Part shown: positions 9,127 through 18,572 of the stretch, piece by piece
Position numbering within the stretch: the first letter of the stretch is position 1
How the letters are laid out: the number at the start of each line of letters is the position of its first letter
DNA from: Pirellula sp.
GTDB taxonomy: Bacteria; Planctomycetota; Planctomycetia; Pirellulales; PNKZ01
DNA length: 64,000 nucleotides
Reading direction: 5' to 3'
NCBI GenBank assembly: GCA_013822735.1
Contig: PNKZ01000015.1
Span: forward strand, 62,001-126,000
Made by a program: the position numbers and the translations under genes
The notes under the pieces: model-generated
Told to the model about the DNA's origin: nothing
The model's input: the letters and a program-made list of their open reading frames with translations, nothing else
Database searches by the model: none

Positions 9127-12100
9127 CGTCGTCTTAGAAGGAAGGCCAACAGGTCGGCCATGTCCTGCGGTGAGAGTTTTTGTTCAAGGCCTTCCGGCAT
9201 GAGTGATTTGCCGGTGGCGAAAATCTCTTCGATCTGACTGCGCAACAACTCTTGTCGAACGTTTTCCCCCTTTCGCAAAGTAAGACTCGTGGCCGTTTCT
9301 TCAGCGATGAGTCCGGTAAGTGTGCGGCCGTCGTCCAGCACCACGGCATATTCCAAATAGTTCGGCGACACCTCACGGTTCGGGTCGAGAATGTGCGTCA
9401 TCAATTCGTCGGGCGAGCGATGAAGAATCGTCGCCAGATTGGGGCCGACGTCAAACCCTTCCTCGCGCAAGCGATGGCACGTCCTACATTCGCGGCGATA
9501 CACCTCGTGCCCGCGACCGGCGTCGCCGGCAAGTTGCAGCGAGGGGCGATAGTTGGCAACGATGTCGGCTCGCTTCCCGACCGACTGCGTCAGCAACTTA
9601 ACCGCCCGCGCGGCCACCATCGGATCTTTCGACTTCATCAACAACGCTCGGCGAGCGATCGGCACATCGACTGCGGCGATTTGCTTGGCTTCGATGGCAT
9701 TTAGTAGCGAAGCGACCCTTTCCGGCCGTGAAGCAAGCGATTCAATGATCTCAGTACGTACGGTCGGCGTAAGCATCTCGTAATTCTTCAACAACAAGCC
9801 CGGAACTTCGAGATCGCGAAAGCCTGCGATTCCGCGCACTCCCGCGAGTTGAATATCAAGCGGCTCTCGCGGATCCTTCAACTTCTCCAAGGTGGCACGT
9901 GCTTCTTCAAAATTCCCTTGAGCGAGAAGTTGCGCGGCGGATATGCGTTCGGCATCGGCAAGCTTCTTATTCGCGGCAGTTGTCGCAGCTTGAGAGAACA
10001 CCTTCTGCAGCCGCTCGCGAGTTTTCGGATTGACGGCGAAATCTGCGAGCTTCTTTCCGTCGCGAGCCAATCCTTCCGAGAGCCCGGCCAGCATCGCGGG
10101 ATCACCGAGCCCGGCCTGCTCCACCTGTTTGATCCCTTGGACAGCCAGTTCGTCAGTTCCGGCGGCCCCGTTGCCGCGAGTGCCGGCGGAGTCGAAAAGC
10201 GCGAACATGCGCTCAATCGATTCCTTCTTGCCTTCGACGCCGATGAGATACGCGAGTTGACGTCGCACTTCAGACGAAAGTGGCGTTGGAGTAGCCGATT
10301 TACTTGCGCTAGTTTCAATCAGCAAATCGATTGCTCGACCTGCCGATGAACTTAGCACCGCTGTCACGACACGCTTGTCAGAGTCAAGTCCGCTTGCCAG
10401 CGTCGTAAGTGCTTGCGTGACGTCCGGCCCGACGGCGGCTCCCAAGCTAAAAGCCAGTTGAAATCGAACAACGACCGATCCTTCTTCTCCGGCGCTCGCC
10501 ATCTTTAATAGTCGTCGCTTGGCAACCGGGAAAGTTTCCAACTGCTGTTCGGCAAGCACGACGCCGGCGCGTCGTACGGCATCAGATGGATCGTGCAAAG
10601 TATTAAGCAAGTCCTCTTGATCAATCGCGCCCAAACCCGCTAGCGACCATACCGCGTGAATTCTCGCGAGTTCGCTCTTGCTCTCGCGCAGGAGTTTTCG
10701 CAACGGTTCGACGGCGGCTTTATCTTGACGCTCGAAGATCAAACGATGGGCCGTGTCGCGCCACCAGCCGTTGACGTTTTCGAGGGTTGCCACAAGCTGC
10801 GCGGGGCTTGCCGCACCGAGATTCGGTTTCGACCTCGGCGCCTTGAAACCCGGCGGAGCCAGTCGGTAAATGCGCCCCCGGTCGCGGCCGCTTTCCAGAT
10901 CAAGCACCCCCTTCATGTCGTCGGGAATCGACCAGGGGTGTTCGATCGTCTCGCGGTACATGTCGCATACGTGGAGCGTGCCGTCGGGTGCGTTGGTGAA
11001 ATTGACCGGGCGAAACCAATTGTCTGTCGAGGCGACGAACTCGGTGTCCTTGTCGGACCGGGCCGCTTTAAACGTGACGCCGTCGGGCGTGAGCGTTTCG
11101 CGATGAATCAAATTGCCGGCCACTTCACCAAGGAAGGCATTGCCGTAGAACTCCTTGGGGTACGCCGAGCCGCGGTAGATCGTGATGCCGCACGCCGATG
11201 TGAAGTAGCCTTCGCCGGCAAGTTCACTCCGCGGGTACGTTTGGCCGGCCTCTTGTCGCCAGCGATCGGCACGTGTGGCCCTCCACGGCTCGGGCGGGCT
11301 CGCACGAAATACGGGAAGCGTATCGCCGGCCTCCGCGCAATCGTGCACGGCATTCGTGACGACGAGATACGGATTTCGGGCGAGGTAGCGATTCTCGAAA
11401 ACAACGTGCTGCACCGGGTTGCGAATGTTGCAGACGAACCGGTTGCCGTAGTCGTCGAACGTCTGCCCAAAGCGTGCGCCCCCCGTCAGAACTTCGAACG
11501 TCTCGGAGTTCGGGTCGAAGGCAAAATCTGCGCGACCGAAGCGAACCGGCTTAAATGCAGGCTCGTCGGGCTTCGTAATTTCTCCGCCGTTGGAAGCGCC
11601 GGCACAGTAGAGCTTGTGATCGAGTCCCCATCGAGGATTATTGATCACCGCTTGAACGTTCAGCTTTTTGAAGCCGCTGAAGACCTTGCGTCGCACGTCG
11701 GCACGGCCGTCGCCGTCGGTATCTTTGAGATACAACACGTCGGGCGTGGCTGTCACGTAGCAGCCACCGTTCCAGAGCGCGAGGCCGGTGGGCCAGGAAA
11801 GGTCCTCCGCGAATACCGTGCTTTTGTCGAAGTTGCCGTCGCCGTCCGTGTCGTCAAGAATCCGAACCCGGCCAAGCGGCAGATCAGTCAACCGTTCGAC
11901 ATTGGGCCGGTCGGTCGATTTATCCGTGTAGGGATAATCTCGCATTTCCACGACCCAAGCCCGACCGTTCTCATCGTATTCCAAAGCGACCGGGTCGGTG
12001 ACCAGAGGTTCCGCCGCCAGCAGTTCCATGCGAAAGCCGTGCAGCGTGCGAAACGTTCGGCCGACGTCGCCGGGCTCGGTCGCCCGAACTCGCGGGAAGC

Positions 12101-12194
12101 CGGAGGTTTCGTCGCTACCAGACGGCGCGATTCGGCCGAGGCCTAATCCGAGCAACGCAATGGCGGCCAAAAGCCACCGTAAGGCAGGCGGCAT
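9123..12194 (-). CDS. PVC-type heme CxxCH protein with beta-propeller dehydrogenase-like domain
   Basis: A 1023-residue exported protein. Residues 1-20 form a signal peptide or anchor. About 40-450 form a beta-propeller like glucose/sorbosone dehydrogenases, with Asp-rich DTDGDGNFD and DTDGDGRAD calcium-type loops. About 470-880 form HEAT-like helical repeats. A C-terminal c-type cytochrome domain has the single heme motif CRTCH at 903-907, with a later Met in SLMPEGLEQKL as probable axial ligand. This architecture is expanded in Planctomycetes/Verrucomicrobia and is thought to oxidise sugars or related polyols in the periplasm. It is the first gene of an operon with the cyclase (ATGA overlap) and a thioesterase. 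The electron acceptor and substrate are unknown. Confidence 0.9.
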   Translation of the reverse strand: MPPALRWLLAAIALLGLGLGRIAPSGSDETSGFPRVRATEPGDVGRTFRTLHGFRMELLAAEPLVTDPVALEYDENGRAWVVEMRDYPYTDKSTDRPNVERLTDLPLGRVRILDDTDGDGNFDKSTVFAEDLSWPTGLALWNGGCYVTATPDVLYLKDTDGDGRADVRRKVFSGFKKLNVQAVINNPRWGLDHKLYCAGASNGGEITKPDEPAFKPVRFGRADFAFDPNSETFEVLTGGARFGQTFDDYGNRFVCNIRNPVQHVVFENRYLARNPYLVVTNAVHDCAEAGDTLPVFRASPPEPWRATRADRWRQEAGQTYPRSELAGEGYFTSACGITIYRGSAYPKEFYGNAFLGEVAGNLIHRETLTPDGVTFKAARSDKDTEFVASTDNWFRPVNFTNAPDGTLHVCDMYRETIEHPWSIPDDMKGVLDLESGRDRGRIYRLAPPGFKAPRSKPNLGAASPAQLVATLENVNGWWRDTAHRLIFERQDKAAVEPLRKLLRESKSELARIHAVWSLAGLGAIDQEDLLNTLHDPSDAVRRAGVVLAEQQLETFPVAKRRLLKMASAGEEGSVVVRFQLAFSLGAAVGPDVTQALTTLASGLDSDKRVVTAVLSSSAGRAIDLLIETSASKSATPTPLSSEVRRQLAYLIGVEGKKESIERMFALFDSAGTRGNGAAGTDELAVQGIKQVEQAGLGDPAMLAGLSEGLARDGKKLADFAVNPKTRERLQKVFSQAATTAANKKLADAERISAAQLLAQGNFEEARATLEKLKDPREPLDIQLAGVRGIAGFRDLEVPGLLLKNYEMLTPTVRTEIIESLASRPERVASLLNAIEAKQIAAVDVPIARRALLMKSKDPMVAARAVKLLTQSVGKRADIVANYRPSLQLAGDAGRGHEVYRRECRTCHRLREEGFDVGPNLATILHRSPDELMTHILDPNREVSPNYLEYAVVLDDGRTLTGLIAEETATSLTLRKGENVRQELLRSQIEEIFATGKSLMPEGLEQKLSPQDMADLLAFLLRRR

Positions 12195-12337
12195 GACGAG
12201 AGTTCTCGCGGGCGTTCGACAGTGGTACAGGGGATGAATGCGTCAGCATTACTCCCTCATTGCCCAGTGTCAACGAGTTGCCCTCACTGCGTGTCGCGAG
12301 CCCGCATGAGATTGGCTGCAACTAATTACCAAAGTAA

Positions 12338-15300
12338 CTACGAAGCTTCGAGCGTCGTGCCCCAAGGCCGATGAAACGACCGGCCCGGCGCGTCGTCGTC
12401 GAGTCGCTTGCTCTCGCGCTCCCACATATCGACCCATTGCGCCCATCGGATCGGCGCGGCCGCAAAATAAAGGCGCTGTCGATCAAGAGTCGGCAAACTG
12501 CACGGAACCGTCGGTGAGACGAGCTGCGATTGCTCCGCGTTCGTGCGCAGGTCGTAAAGGACAGGCGATTCACTCTGCTTATCGGGCCAAACGAGCAGCC
12601 CTCGCTCATTAAAATCATAGCGGGGTACGTCCGGCGCAAAGCACTGTTCAATTTGTTCGTGCACTAACTCGACGCCGCACATCTTATAGAATCCGGACAC
12701 GGCGGACATCAACGTTCGAACCTGCTCCACGGACAGCCGCTCGTACCACAACGGCAATTTCATGCGCGCGGTGAGCCAGCTCGCTTTTTCCTGCAAGGTG
12801 ATGATCAAAGGCTCGACGAACGGCTCTTCCCCGACGATGGCCAATCGCAAATGGTTGATGCCTAGGGATGCATCGGCGAGCCGGAGCTTGAGCGGCCCGC
12901 AATGAGCGCTCAAACGCAGTATTTCCAGAAGTTCTCGCGAAACGAAGTGCTCGACCGCCACCTGAACTTCGTGCAGCCTGTCGCGATACTTCCGCGAATC
13001 ATCCCAGGCCCCGATAGCCAATGCCTTACGGTCGGCGCGGCGCAACTTAGCGAACGTTTTCGGAATCGTTCCGGAGTGAAATCCGGAGCGCAACAGACGC
13101 GTGGTCGTCTCGCCGTGATGGCCGACGATCACCGGTTTAAGATTTACAGAACGATTGGCATCGTAGAGAAACCAGTTGTTACGAAGTTCCCATGCCACGT
13201 AGCCGAAGATGCCCGGGATGCACCAGACGATGCTTCCGGCCAGCCAATTAGCCGACTCGACCGGCATATTGAAGAGCCACATGAACTGCGCTCCCAAGAG
13301 CGACGGCAGACCGACGCCGGCCGGAATCGCCGCCGGCAAGATGATCTTGTGCGACACCGTGACGACCGGGAAGTGCTTAATTGGGTTGACCTGCGGCTCA
13401 ATGAGGAGCGTCACACAGAACCGCACCACGTAATTGATGAAGTACCAAATGAAACCTGCCGCGGCCTTAAAGCCGGTCGCCCAACGATTTTCGCCCGTGC
13501 GAAAGCGTAGAAACTCATCGACGGCATAGAGCATGCGCTCCATTGCTTCGAGCGCCTCATGAAAAAACTCCATGACCGCATGCAACACAGTCGTAAGGAT
13601 GCGCATGCGCAGCTGATGCCACGAGCGATGTCCGAGGTCGGAAAGCCATTCATCGACGGCTCTTCCCCACTTTGAGTTGACGAGGAAGTTAGCGACGACG
13701 AAAACGCTGAGCCAGCCCTCCCAGCCGATACGCTGAAACCGCCACAGCATGAGCAACAACCCCAATACGATCGTCGACAGCAGCGGTTTGAACACAAACT
13801 GCTGCAACGCGCGATAGACGCCCGTGGTCATGAAGCGCCGCACCAGATCCAGTTGCATGAGTCGCCGCGGCCAAACGACGAACAAATCGGCAATGAGTCG
13901 CCCGACGGCGCGGATCACTTCCCAACAGCCGGCGCGGAACGTCGGCGAGTAGAGCATCATGATGACGCAGCCGACCAACGCAATGAGCGGCTTCGTGCGG
14001 AAGTCGGTCGTTTCTTCCACCAGATGTGCTTCAAGCAGAATGTAATGCGCGAACACCAGAAACATATAGGCGCCGCCGAAGGGAACGGCGACATACTTCG
14101 TCAGGAGGCGACCGATCACGGTGCCGAACGCGGCGGAACTCAGCCATTGCGGCACGCGACGATAGATTTCCCCGCGACGATACACCCCTTCCAGTCGCTT
14201 TGCCAACGCATGGTCGGCGCGCAACGCCTCGTCGCCGGTCCACAACTCGCTCCACTGCACGATGTCGCGCAGCTTGAGATTGTTGCGCGAGATGGCGTCC
14301 CGTACGTCCCCCATGTTAAAGAACCCGCGTTCGACGACACGGTCGAGCAATTCTTCAATCAGTTTCTTGCGGGCAACTTGTTCCGGCCGGTTGGTCGCGC
14401 GGAGCCCCACCTCATCGAGCGCCGCCACGATCTGCGGGCGCAGCGCCGTACGCAAATCTTCTTCGGCCCGCTCGACTGCGCCGTGCAAAAGCTCGGCCAT
14501 TTGCTCGCGACGAATTGCGGGCATTCGTAATGAAGGCAACCGAGCTTGGGCCCCGCGCAGATGCTTGGATATGAGCACTTCGCGTTGATGCGGCAATTCG
14601 CGTTTCAAAGAGCGGCGGCCGAAGCTCGTCAGCCAGCCCATCACGTCGAGTTGAAACACTCCTTGCTCGTGATCGAGGCAGGCCTTTTGCAAGTCGTACA
14701 GAAAGCGCGCTTCGGCATTCCAGATGCCGCGAGCAGCCACAGGGAGCATTTCTTCGAGCATGTCGCCCCACGCCGCTCGGTCGACGGCGGAAATGCCGAC
14801 GGCAGCCGCCAAGCGTTCGGCGAGGTGGCGCAGATCTTCGCGCCCCTGCTCGCGCGCGGCTCGGGCCAATTTCGGGCCGATGCGCAGCGCGGCCCACCAA
14901 CGCATGATCGACGAACGGACATCGTTCCCGCTCACACGCGCTCGGTCCGCCAAATTCATCAAGCGACAATAGAGACGATCGGATTGTTTACGCGGATTGG
15001 TCGCCGACGGATCGGCTCGGCGTTCCGTGAGCGACTCCTCGTCTTCAATTGTCTGTTCGTGCGGCTCCGGGCTGCCGGGTAAGCGCGTGTTTGCAAACCA
15101 ATCGCGGCCCGCAAAATCACGCTCGACGAGTGCGTCGATCACCGACCAGTCGCGAATCGACGGGAAGTAGTCGGCCAAGAGTCGCGGCGCGAAAAACTTT
15201 AGCTCGAAATAGACCGCGACAAACTCGACGTAAATCGACGTGTCGTCCACCGGCGGAAGCAGCAGGCTCTCTTGCTTGAGCACGCTACGGATTTCTTCGA

Positions 15301-15736
15301 ACTCCAGTCGGCCGATTACGGCAACGCGTTCTTGCACCATCGCCGACGTGAGAAGGCCGTCGGCGATCTTACGTTCAAGCTCGACATGGACGCGAGCGTG
15401 GTAGAGTAGCCGCCAATACTTCAACAGAACGCGCGGTCGCGTGATTGCCGACAGCTGTTCCGGTTCCGGACGCGCCAGGAGAATCGACGTCTCGGGAACG
15501 TCGTCGACGCTTGCCGCGCCGATCTCCGACGGCTCGACGATTTGCAGCAGCGCCTCACGGCCGACGAAATAGGTCTTCCGATGCGGCAAGCGAAGTCCCG
15601 ACTCGGTGAGGCCGCGATCGTGCCGGAGCACGCGGCGAATAATTCGCGCCGGCACCATGAAAGCCGTCGAATCGACGGCCGCCACCGCGGATTCTAATTC
15701 CGCGTTCGTGACGCCCCACACTCCCTTATTTTCCAT
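12338..15736 (-). CDS. Large multi-pass membrane protein of unknown family
   Basis: A 1132-residue protein I do not recognise. Residues 1-530 are soluble and mostly helical, rich in charged residues, with no signal peptide. Residues about 535-850 contain six to seven hydrophobic segments, including YMFLVFAHYILL, LIALVGCVIMMLY, LLSTIVLGLLLMLW, FIWYFINYVVRFCVTLLI and WLAGSIVWCIPGIFGYVAW. Residues about 870-1132 are again soluble. No nucleotide-binding, protease or transport motif is visible. It stands alone between unrelated same-strand genes, 143 bases from one and 215 from the other. Size and layout suggest a planctomycete-restricted inner-membrane protein; that is an impression, not a search result. 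Confidence 0.8.
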   Translation of the reverse strand: MENKGVWGVTNAELESAVAAVDSTAFMVPARIIRRVLRHDRGLTESGLRLPHRKTYFVGREALLQIVEPSEIGAASVDDVPETSILLARPEPEQLSAITRPRVLLKYWRLLYHARVHVELERKIADGLLTSAMVQERVAVIGRLEFEEIRSVLKQESLLLPPVDDTSIYVEFVAVYFELKFFAPRLLADYFPSIRDWSVIDALVERDFAGRDWFANTRLPGSPEPHEQTIEDEESLTERRADPSATNPRKQSDRLYCRLMNLADRARVSGNDVRSSIMRWWAALRIGPKLARAAREQGREDLRHLAERLAAAVGISAVDRAAWGDMLEEMLPVAARGIWNAEARFLYDLQKACLDHEQGVFQLDVMGWLTSFGRRSLKRELPHQREVLISKHLRGAQARLPSLRMPAIRREQMAELLHGAVERAEEDLRTALRPQIVAALDEVGLRATNRPEQVARKKLIEELLDRVVERGFFNMGDVRDAISRNNLKLRDIVQWSELWTGDEALRADHALAKRLEGVYRRGEIYRRVPQWLSSAAFGTVIGRLLTKYVAVPFGGAYMFLVFAHYILLEAHLVEETTDFRTKPLIALVGCVIMMLYSPTFRAGCWEVIRAVGRLIADLFVVWPRRLMQLDLVRRFMTTGVYRALQQFVFKPLLSTIVLGLLLMLWRFQRIGWEGWLSVFVVANFLVNSKWGRAVDEWLSDLGHRSWHQLRMRILTTVLHAVMEFFHEALEAMERMLYAVDEFLRFRTGENRWATGFKAAAGFIWYFINYVVRFCVTLLIEPQVNPIKHFPVVTVSHKIILPAAIPAGVGLPSLLGAQFMWLFNMPVESANWLAGSIVWCIPGIFGYVAWELRNNWFLYDANRSVNLKPVIVGHHGETTTRLLRSGFHSGTIPKTFAKLRRADRKALAIGAWDDSRKYRDRLHEVQVAVEHFVSRELLEILRLSAHCGPLKLRLADASLGINHLRLAIVGEEPFVEPLIITLQEKASWLTARMKLPLWYERLSVEQVRTLMSAVSGFYKMCGVELVHEQIEQCFAPDVPRYDFNERGLLVWPDKQSESPVLYDLRTNAEQSQLVSPTVPCSLPTLDRQRLYFAAAPIRWAQWVDMWERESKRLDDDAPGRSFHRPWGTTLEAS

Positions 15737-15951
15737 ATCAAGCGCACTCGCCGGTCGTAGACCACGCTGCGCGGCGCCGCCGACACCGCTCCTGTACCCA
15801 TGCGTAAGTTTAGGACAACGTTACCCGGTAAACAATGCGTTGTTCGGACTGCCTGTAATGAATACGCCGTCGGCACGGTCGAAAACCGGGGTGCCGCGGA
15901 ATTTATTGCCTCTGAAGCGACAAGCATCCTGTCGGCAATGGTGAGCCTCGA

Positions 15952-18384
15952 CTAGCGAGGGAACAAGACGTCCTCGAGTTCCTTACGATCCGCCAATGAC
16001 TGTCGCTGAACGCTGCCGTCGGCGCGAGCGATCGAGGTGAAGCCTTGACGATCGCGAAACAGCTTGTCGACGAAACTTTGCAGGTCCAACTTTACGTCGC
16101 TCGGTTTCGTCCAAGCGACCGCATCGGCGACGCTTGATTCCAACACCATTGCAGCTTGCGTCGTTCGCACCCCGGCGTTTTGAAGATCCGCCAGACGCAC
16201 TTCGCGAGCGTCAAAGAGCGTGCCGGCTCCGGTGGGAAGCTGGTAGAGCGTTTTACCCGCTTCTAGCTTCTCTGACGGATGCTGAAAGCTCGGCGGCATG
16301 CGAGCCAGCAACTTTGCATTGTGCGCGCTGTTCCAAGGTTCGTCGCGATGAAACTCTTCGTAAAGTGCCGCTTGATCCAAGTAAGGCAGAATTGCGACGC
16401 GCCAACTGAGGATGGCGTTGCCGTCGGCGTCGACAATGTTCTTAGGAAAGCGGCCGTGCTCGGCCTCGTACGAAAGCAGCGCCAACGAAATTTGTCGCAT
16501 GTTGTTCATCGCGACCGCTTCCTGCGCCGCAAAGCGGGCCTGGGCGACGGCCGGTGCGACCGTGCCGAAAAACATTCCTATCATCGGTGCCGACAGCACA
16601 TCGAGCGACGGGCCCGTAGCATACGTCTCCATGAGGATACCGGTTTTCGTATTCCGAGTTACGTGCACACTCGGGCGCATATGGCGACTAATAGAACCCA
16701 ACGAAGGAAACTTCGCCAAGTCGGCTTGAATTCCCGTCTCTTTCTCCATCATGCCCGCCCCCGCTGTCACCAGAAATTGCGCATATGAGTAAATCGCTTG
16801 AAGTCCCAATTGCGTGTTCTGATACGTCAGGCTGGTAACGTCGCCAGAAGCCAGCCGAGCTTGAATGAGCGGCAGGCTCGCCAGCGTCTTTTGGTCGGCA
16901 GAGCGCGTGAGATGTGCGCGCACCATCTGCGGCGACAATGCAATGACCAAGGAATCGCCGTCTAAACACCACGCCGGGGCCACAGGAGAAGGCCCGGCGA
17001 TTTGGAGATACTGAATCGTTCGCTCTCCGGCAGGGGTTTTCCTGACGGCAAACATCTTTTCGTCTCTGTTGCCGCGAGATTCCTTCTCGGCCAGGCGCAA
17101 AACCTGATCGATCACTTTTTCGAGCTTGGGTCGGTCGCGCACCGAAACGGTGAGACAAAGTCCGGTAAAGAGCAGCCCCCCTTCTTCACAGTTGTTGTAG
17201 ATCGACCACGTATCTCCCAGCCCGGCCAGTAGTTCTTCTTCCACACTGAAGCCGAGTTGGTCCTGCGCTTCGCCCAGTTGCTTCTCGGCCGCGACTCGTG
17301 CATCGGGATCAATGCGCTCGACGACGCTCATCGCGACTTCATAAGCACGCTGAGGGTCAAATCGACCCACGCCGGCGAACTCCGCCGTGGCGGGCACCTT
17401 GACAAAGTCGTCCGTCGTCAGAGGCTTGCCTCCCGCCAGCGCCAGCAACCCCTCCGCTTTGCCGTCGTGGCCGATCGAAACTTTCGTGACCGCAGCTTCC
17501 TCACCGAGGCCGGAACTGAAGGCAACGTGGCGTAAGTGCCGCAGCCCGGTCGCATCCAGCAGTTTGCCGATGTCGCGCAGCGGCGGAGGTGCATCGGCGC
17601 CGATCAGTGGAAACAGCGGCTCAGCCGTTTTGATCACTGCCGCGGTGTTCAAATATGCCAAGGCGCCGGGGCGCGCAATCTCAAGTTCCTTCTCTAATTC
17701 GGCAAGCCATTTCGGCGGTCCCTTTTGGTCGGCCAGGCTCTGTACGATCCGAGCTGCTTCCCCTTCTCCCAGTGCCAAGAAAACGTAGTCGCCTTTCACT
17801 CCCCAGGCGACCGGCGGCACTTGGGGCGGCGTCGGTAATCGACGAATCGTCACCCCCGCGACCTCCGACCGCTCGACCGCTTGATTGGCCGGCACTTCCG
17901 CGAGGTACAGCGATTCCAACTCTTCCAGTGCCGCAACAAACGCTTTCGACTTGTCGCCCGCGTTGACCACGATGCCCGCGTGACCGCTCGGTTGTTGCGG
18001 AGGCACCGCCACGTCGGCTACGTAGTGAATGTGAGGTCGCAACAACAAGGTGCGAACGATCACAGGCAGCGCCCGGGCGAGCGTTCGCTCTTTTTCGTCA
18101 TCGGCGGGGATGTGCTTCAACCCCTCTTGAACGAGACGATCGACTTCGGCGATGAAAGCTTGAATCTCCGGCTCGGCGTGTAACTGCTCGACCTGATTCT
18201 TGCTGCCAGGCTCCGCGTTCCCCTGGCCTGCATAGCTGAGATATATCAGACAGTCTTCGGGGGCCGTCGACTGCAGGCCGACATCCGGCGGAAGCGGCAC
18301 ACCGAGCGGAGAAAGAGCCGTTCCGCCGCCGAACATCATCGCGATCAAGAGAATCGCTTCCATGGCACCAATTCCGGCATGCAT
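15952..18384 (-). CDS. Secreted protein with C-terminal DUF1559 (pseudopilin-like) domain
   Basis: An 810-residue exported protein. The N-terminal 25 residues are hydrophobic and act as a signal peptide; GGAGG five bases before ATG 18384 fixes the start. Residues about 35-600 contain an uncharacterised alpha/beta domain with repeated DUF-type segments. From about 610 the DUF1559 pattern appears: AVAMNNMRQISLALLSYEAEHGRFP followed by LSWRVAILPYLDQAALYEEF and a WNSAHN motif. In most planctomycete copies DUF1559 follows a type IV pilin-like N-methylation signal. Here it is fused behind a long domain instead. The function is unknown. It is transcribed alone with 188 bases before the next gene. 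Confidence 0.78.
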   Translation of the reverse strand: MHAGIGAMEAILLIAMMFGGGTALSPLGVPLPPDVGLQSTAPEDCLIYLSYAGQGNAEPGSKNQVEQLHAEPEIQAFIAEVDRLVQEGLKHIPADDEKERTLARALPVIVRTLLLRPHIHYVADVAVPPQQPSGHAGIVVNAGDKSKAFVAALEELESLYLAEVPANQAVERSEVAGVTIRRLPTPPQVPPVAWGVKGDYVFLALGEGEAARIVQSLADQKGPPKWLAELEKELEIARPGALAYLNTAAVIKTAEPLFPLIGADAPPPLRDIGKLLDATGLRHLRHVAFSSGLGEEAAVTKVSIGHDGKAEGLLALAGGKPLTTDDFVKVPATAEFAGVGRFDPQRAYEVAMSVVERIDPDARVAAEKQLGEAQDQLGFSVEEELLAGLGDTWSIYNNCEEGGLLFTGLCLTVSVRDRPKLEKVIDQVLRLAEKESRGNRDEKMFAVRKTPAGERTIQYLQIAGPSPVAPAWCLDGDSLVIALSPQMVRAHLTRSADQKTLASLPLIQARLASGDVTSLTYQNTQLGLQAIYSYAQFLVTAGAGMMEKETGIQADLAKFPSLGSISRHMRPSVHVTRNTKTGILMETYATGPSLDVLSAPMIGMFFGTVAPAVAQARFAAQEAVAMNNMRQISLALLSYEAEHGRFPKNIVDADGNAILSWRVAILPYLDQAALYEEFHRDEPWNSAHNAKLLARMPPSFQHPSEKLEAGKTLYQLPTGAGTLFDAREVRLADLQNAGVRTTQAAMVLESSVADAVAWTKPSDVKLDLQSFVDKLFRDRQGFTSIARADGSVQRQSLADRKELEDVLFPR

Positions 18385-18572
18385 GAGAGCCTCCGTCGTT
18401 CATCAAAGCGGATTGTGTGGGGCGCGAGAGTCGGCGTCATCGCCGCAAAAAACGCACGCGGATAATACCGGACGCCCGAACCGGTGTCGAATCCTGAGCT
18501 ACATCAGCCAGCGTGCGTTCGCACTCCCCAGTCATTCGCCGGAGAGCTCAAAATATTTGAATCCATCGGAAA

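Noticed and set aside
10656..12146. Open frame of 496 codons antisense to the heme-propeller gene
   Set aside because: The sense frame carries a signal peptide, propeller loops and CxxCH; the antisense frame has none.
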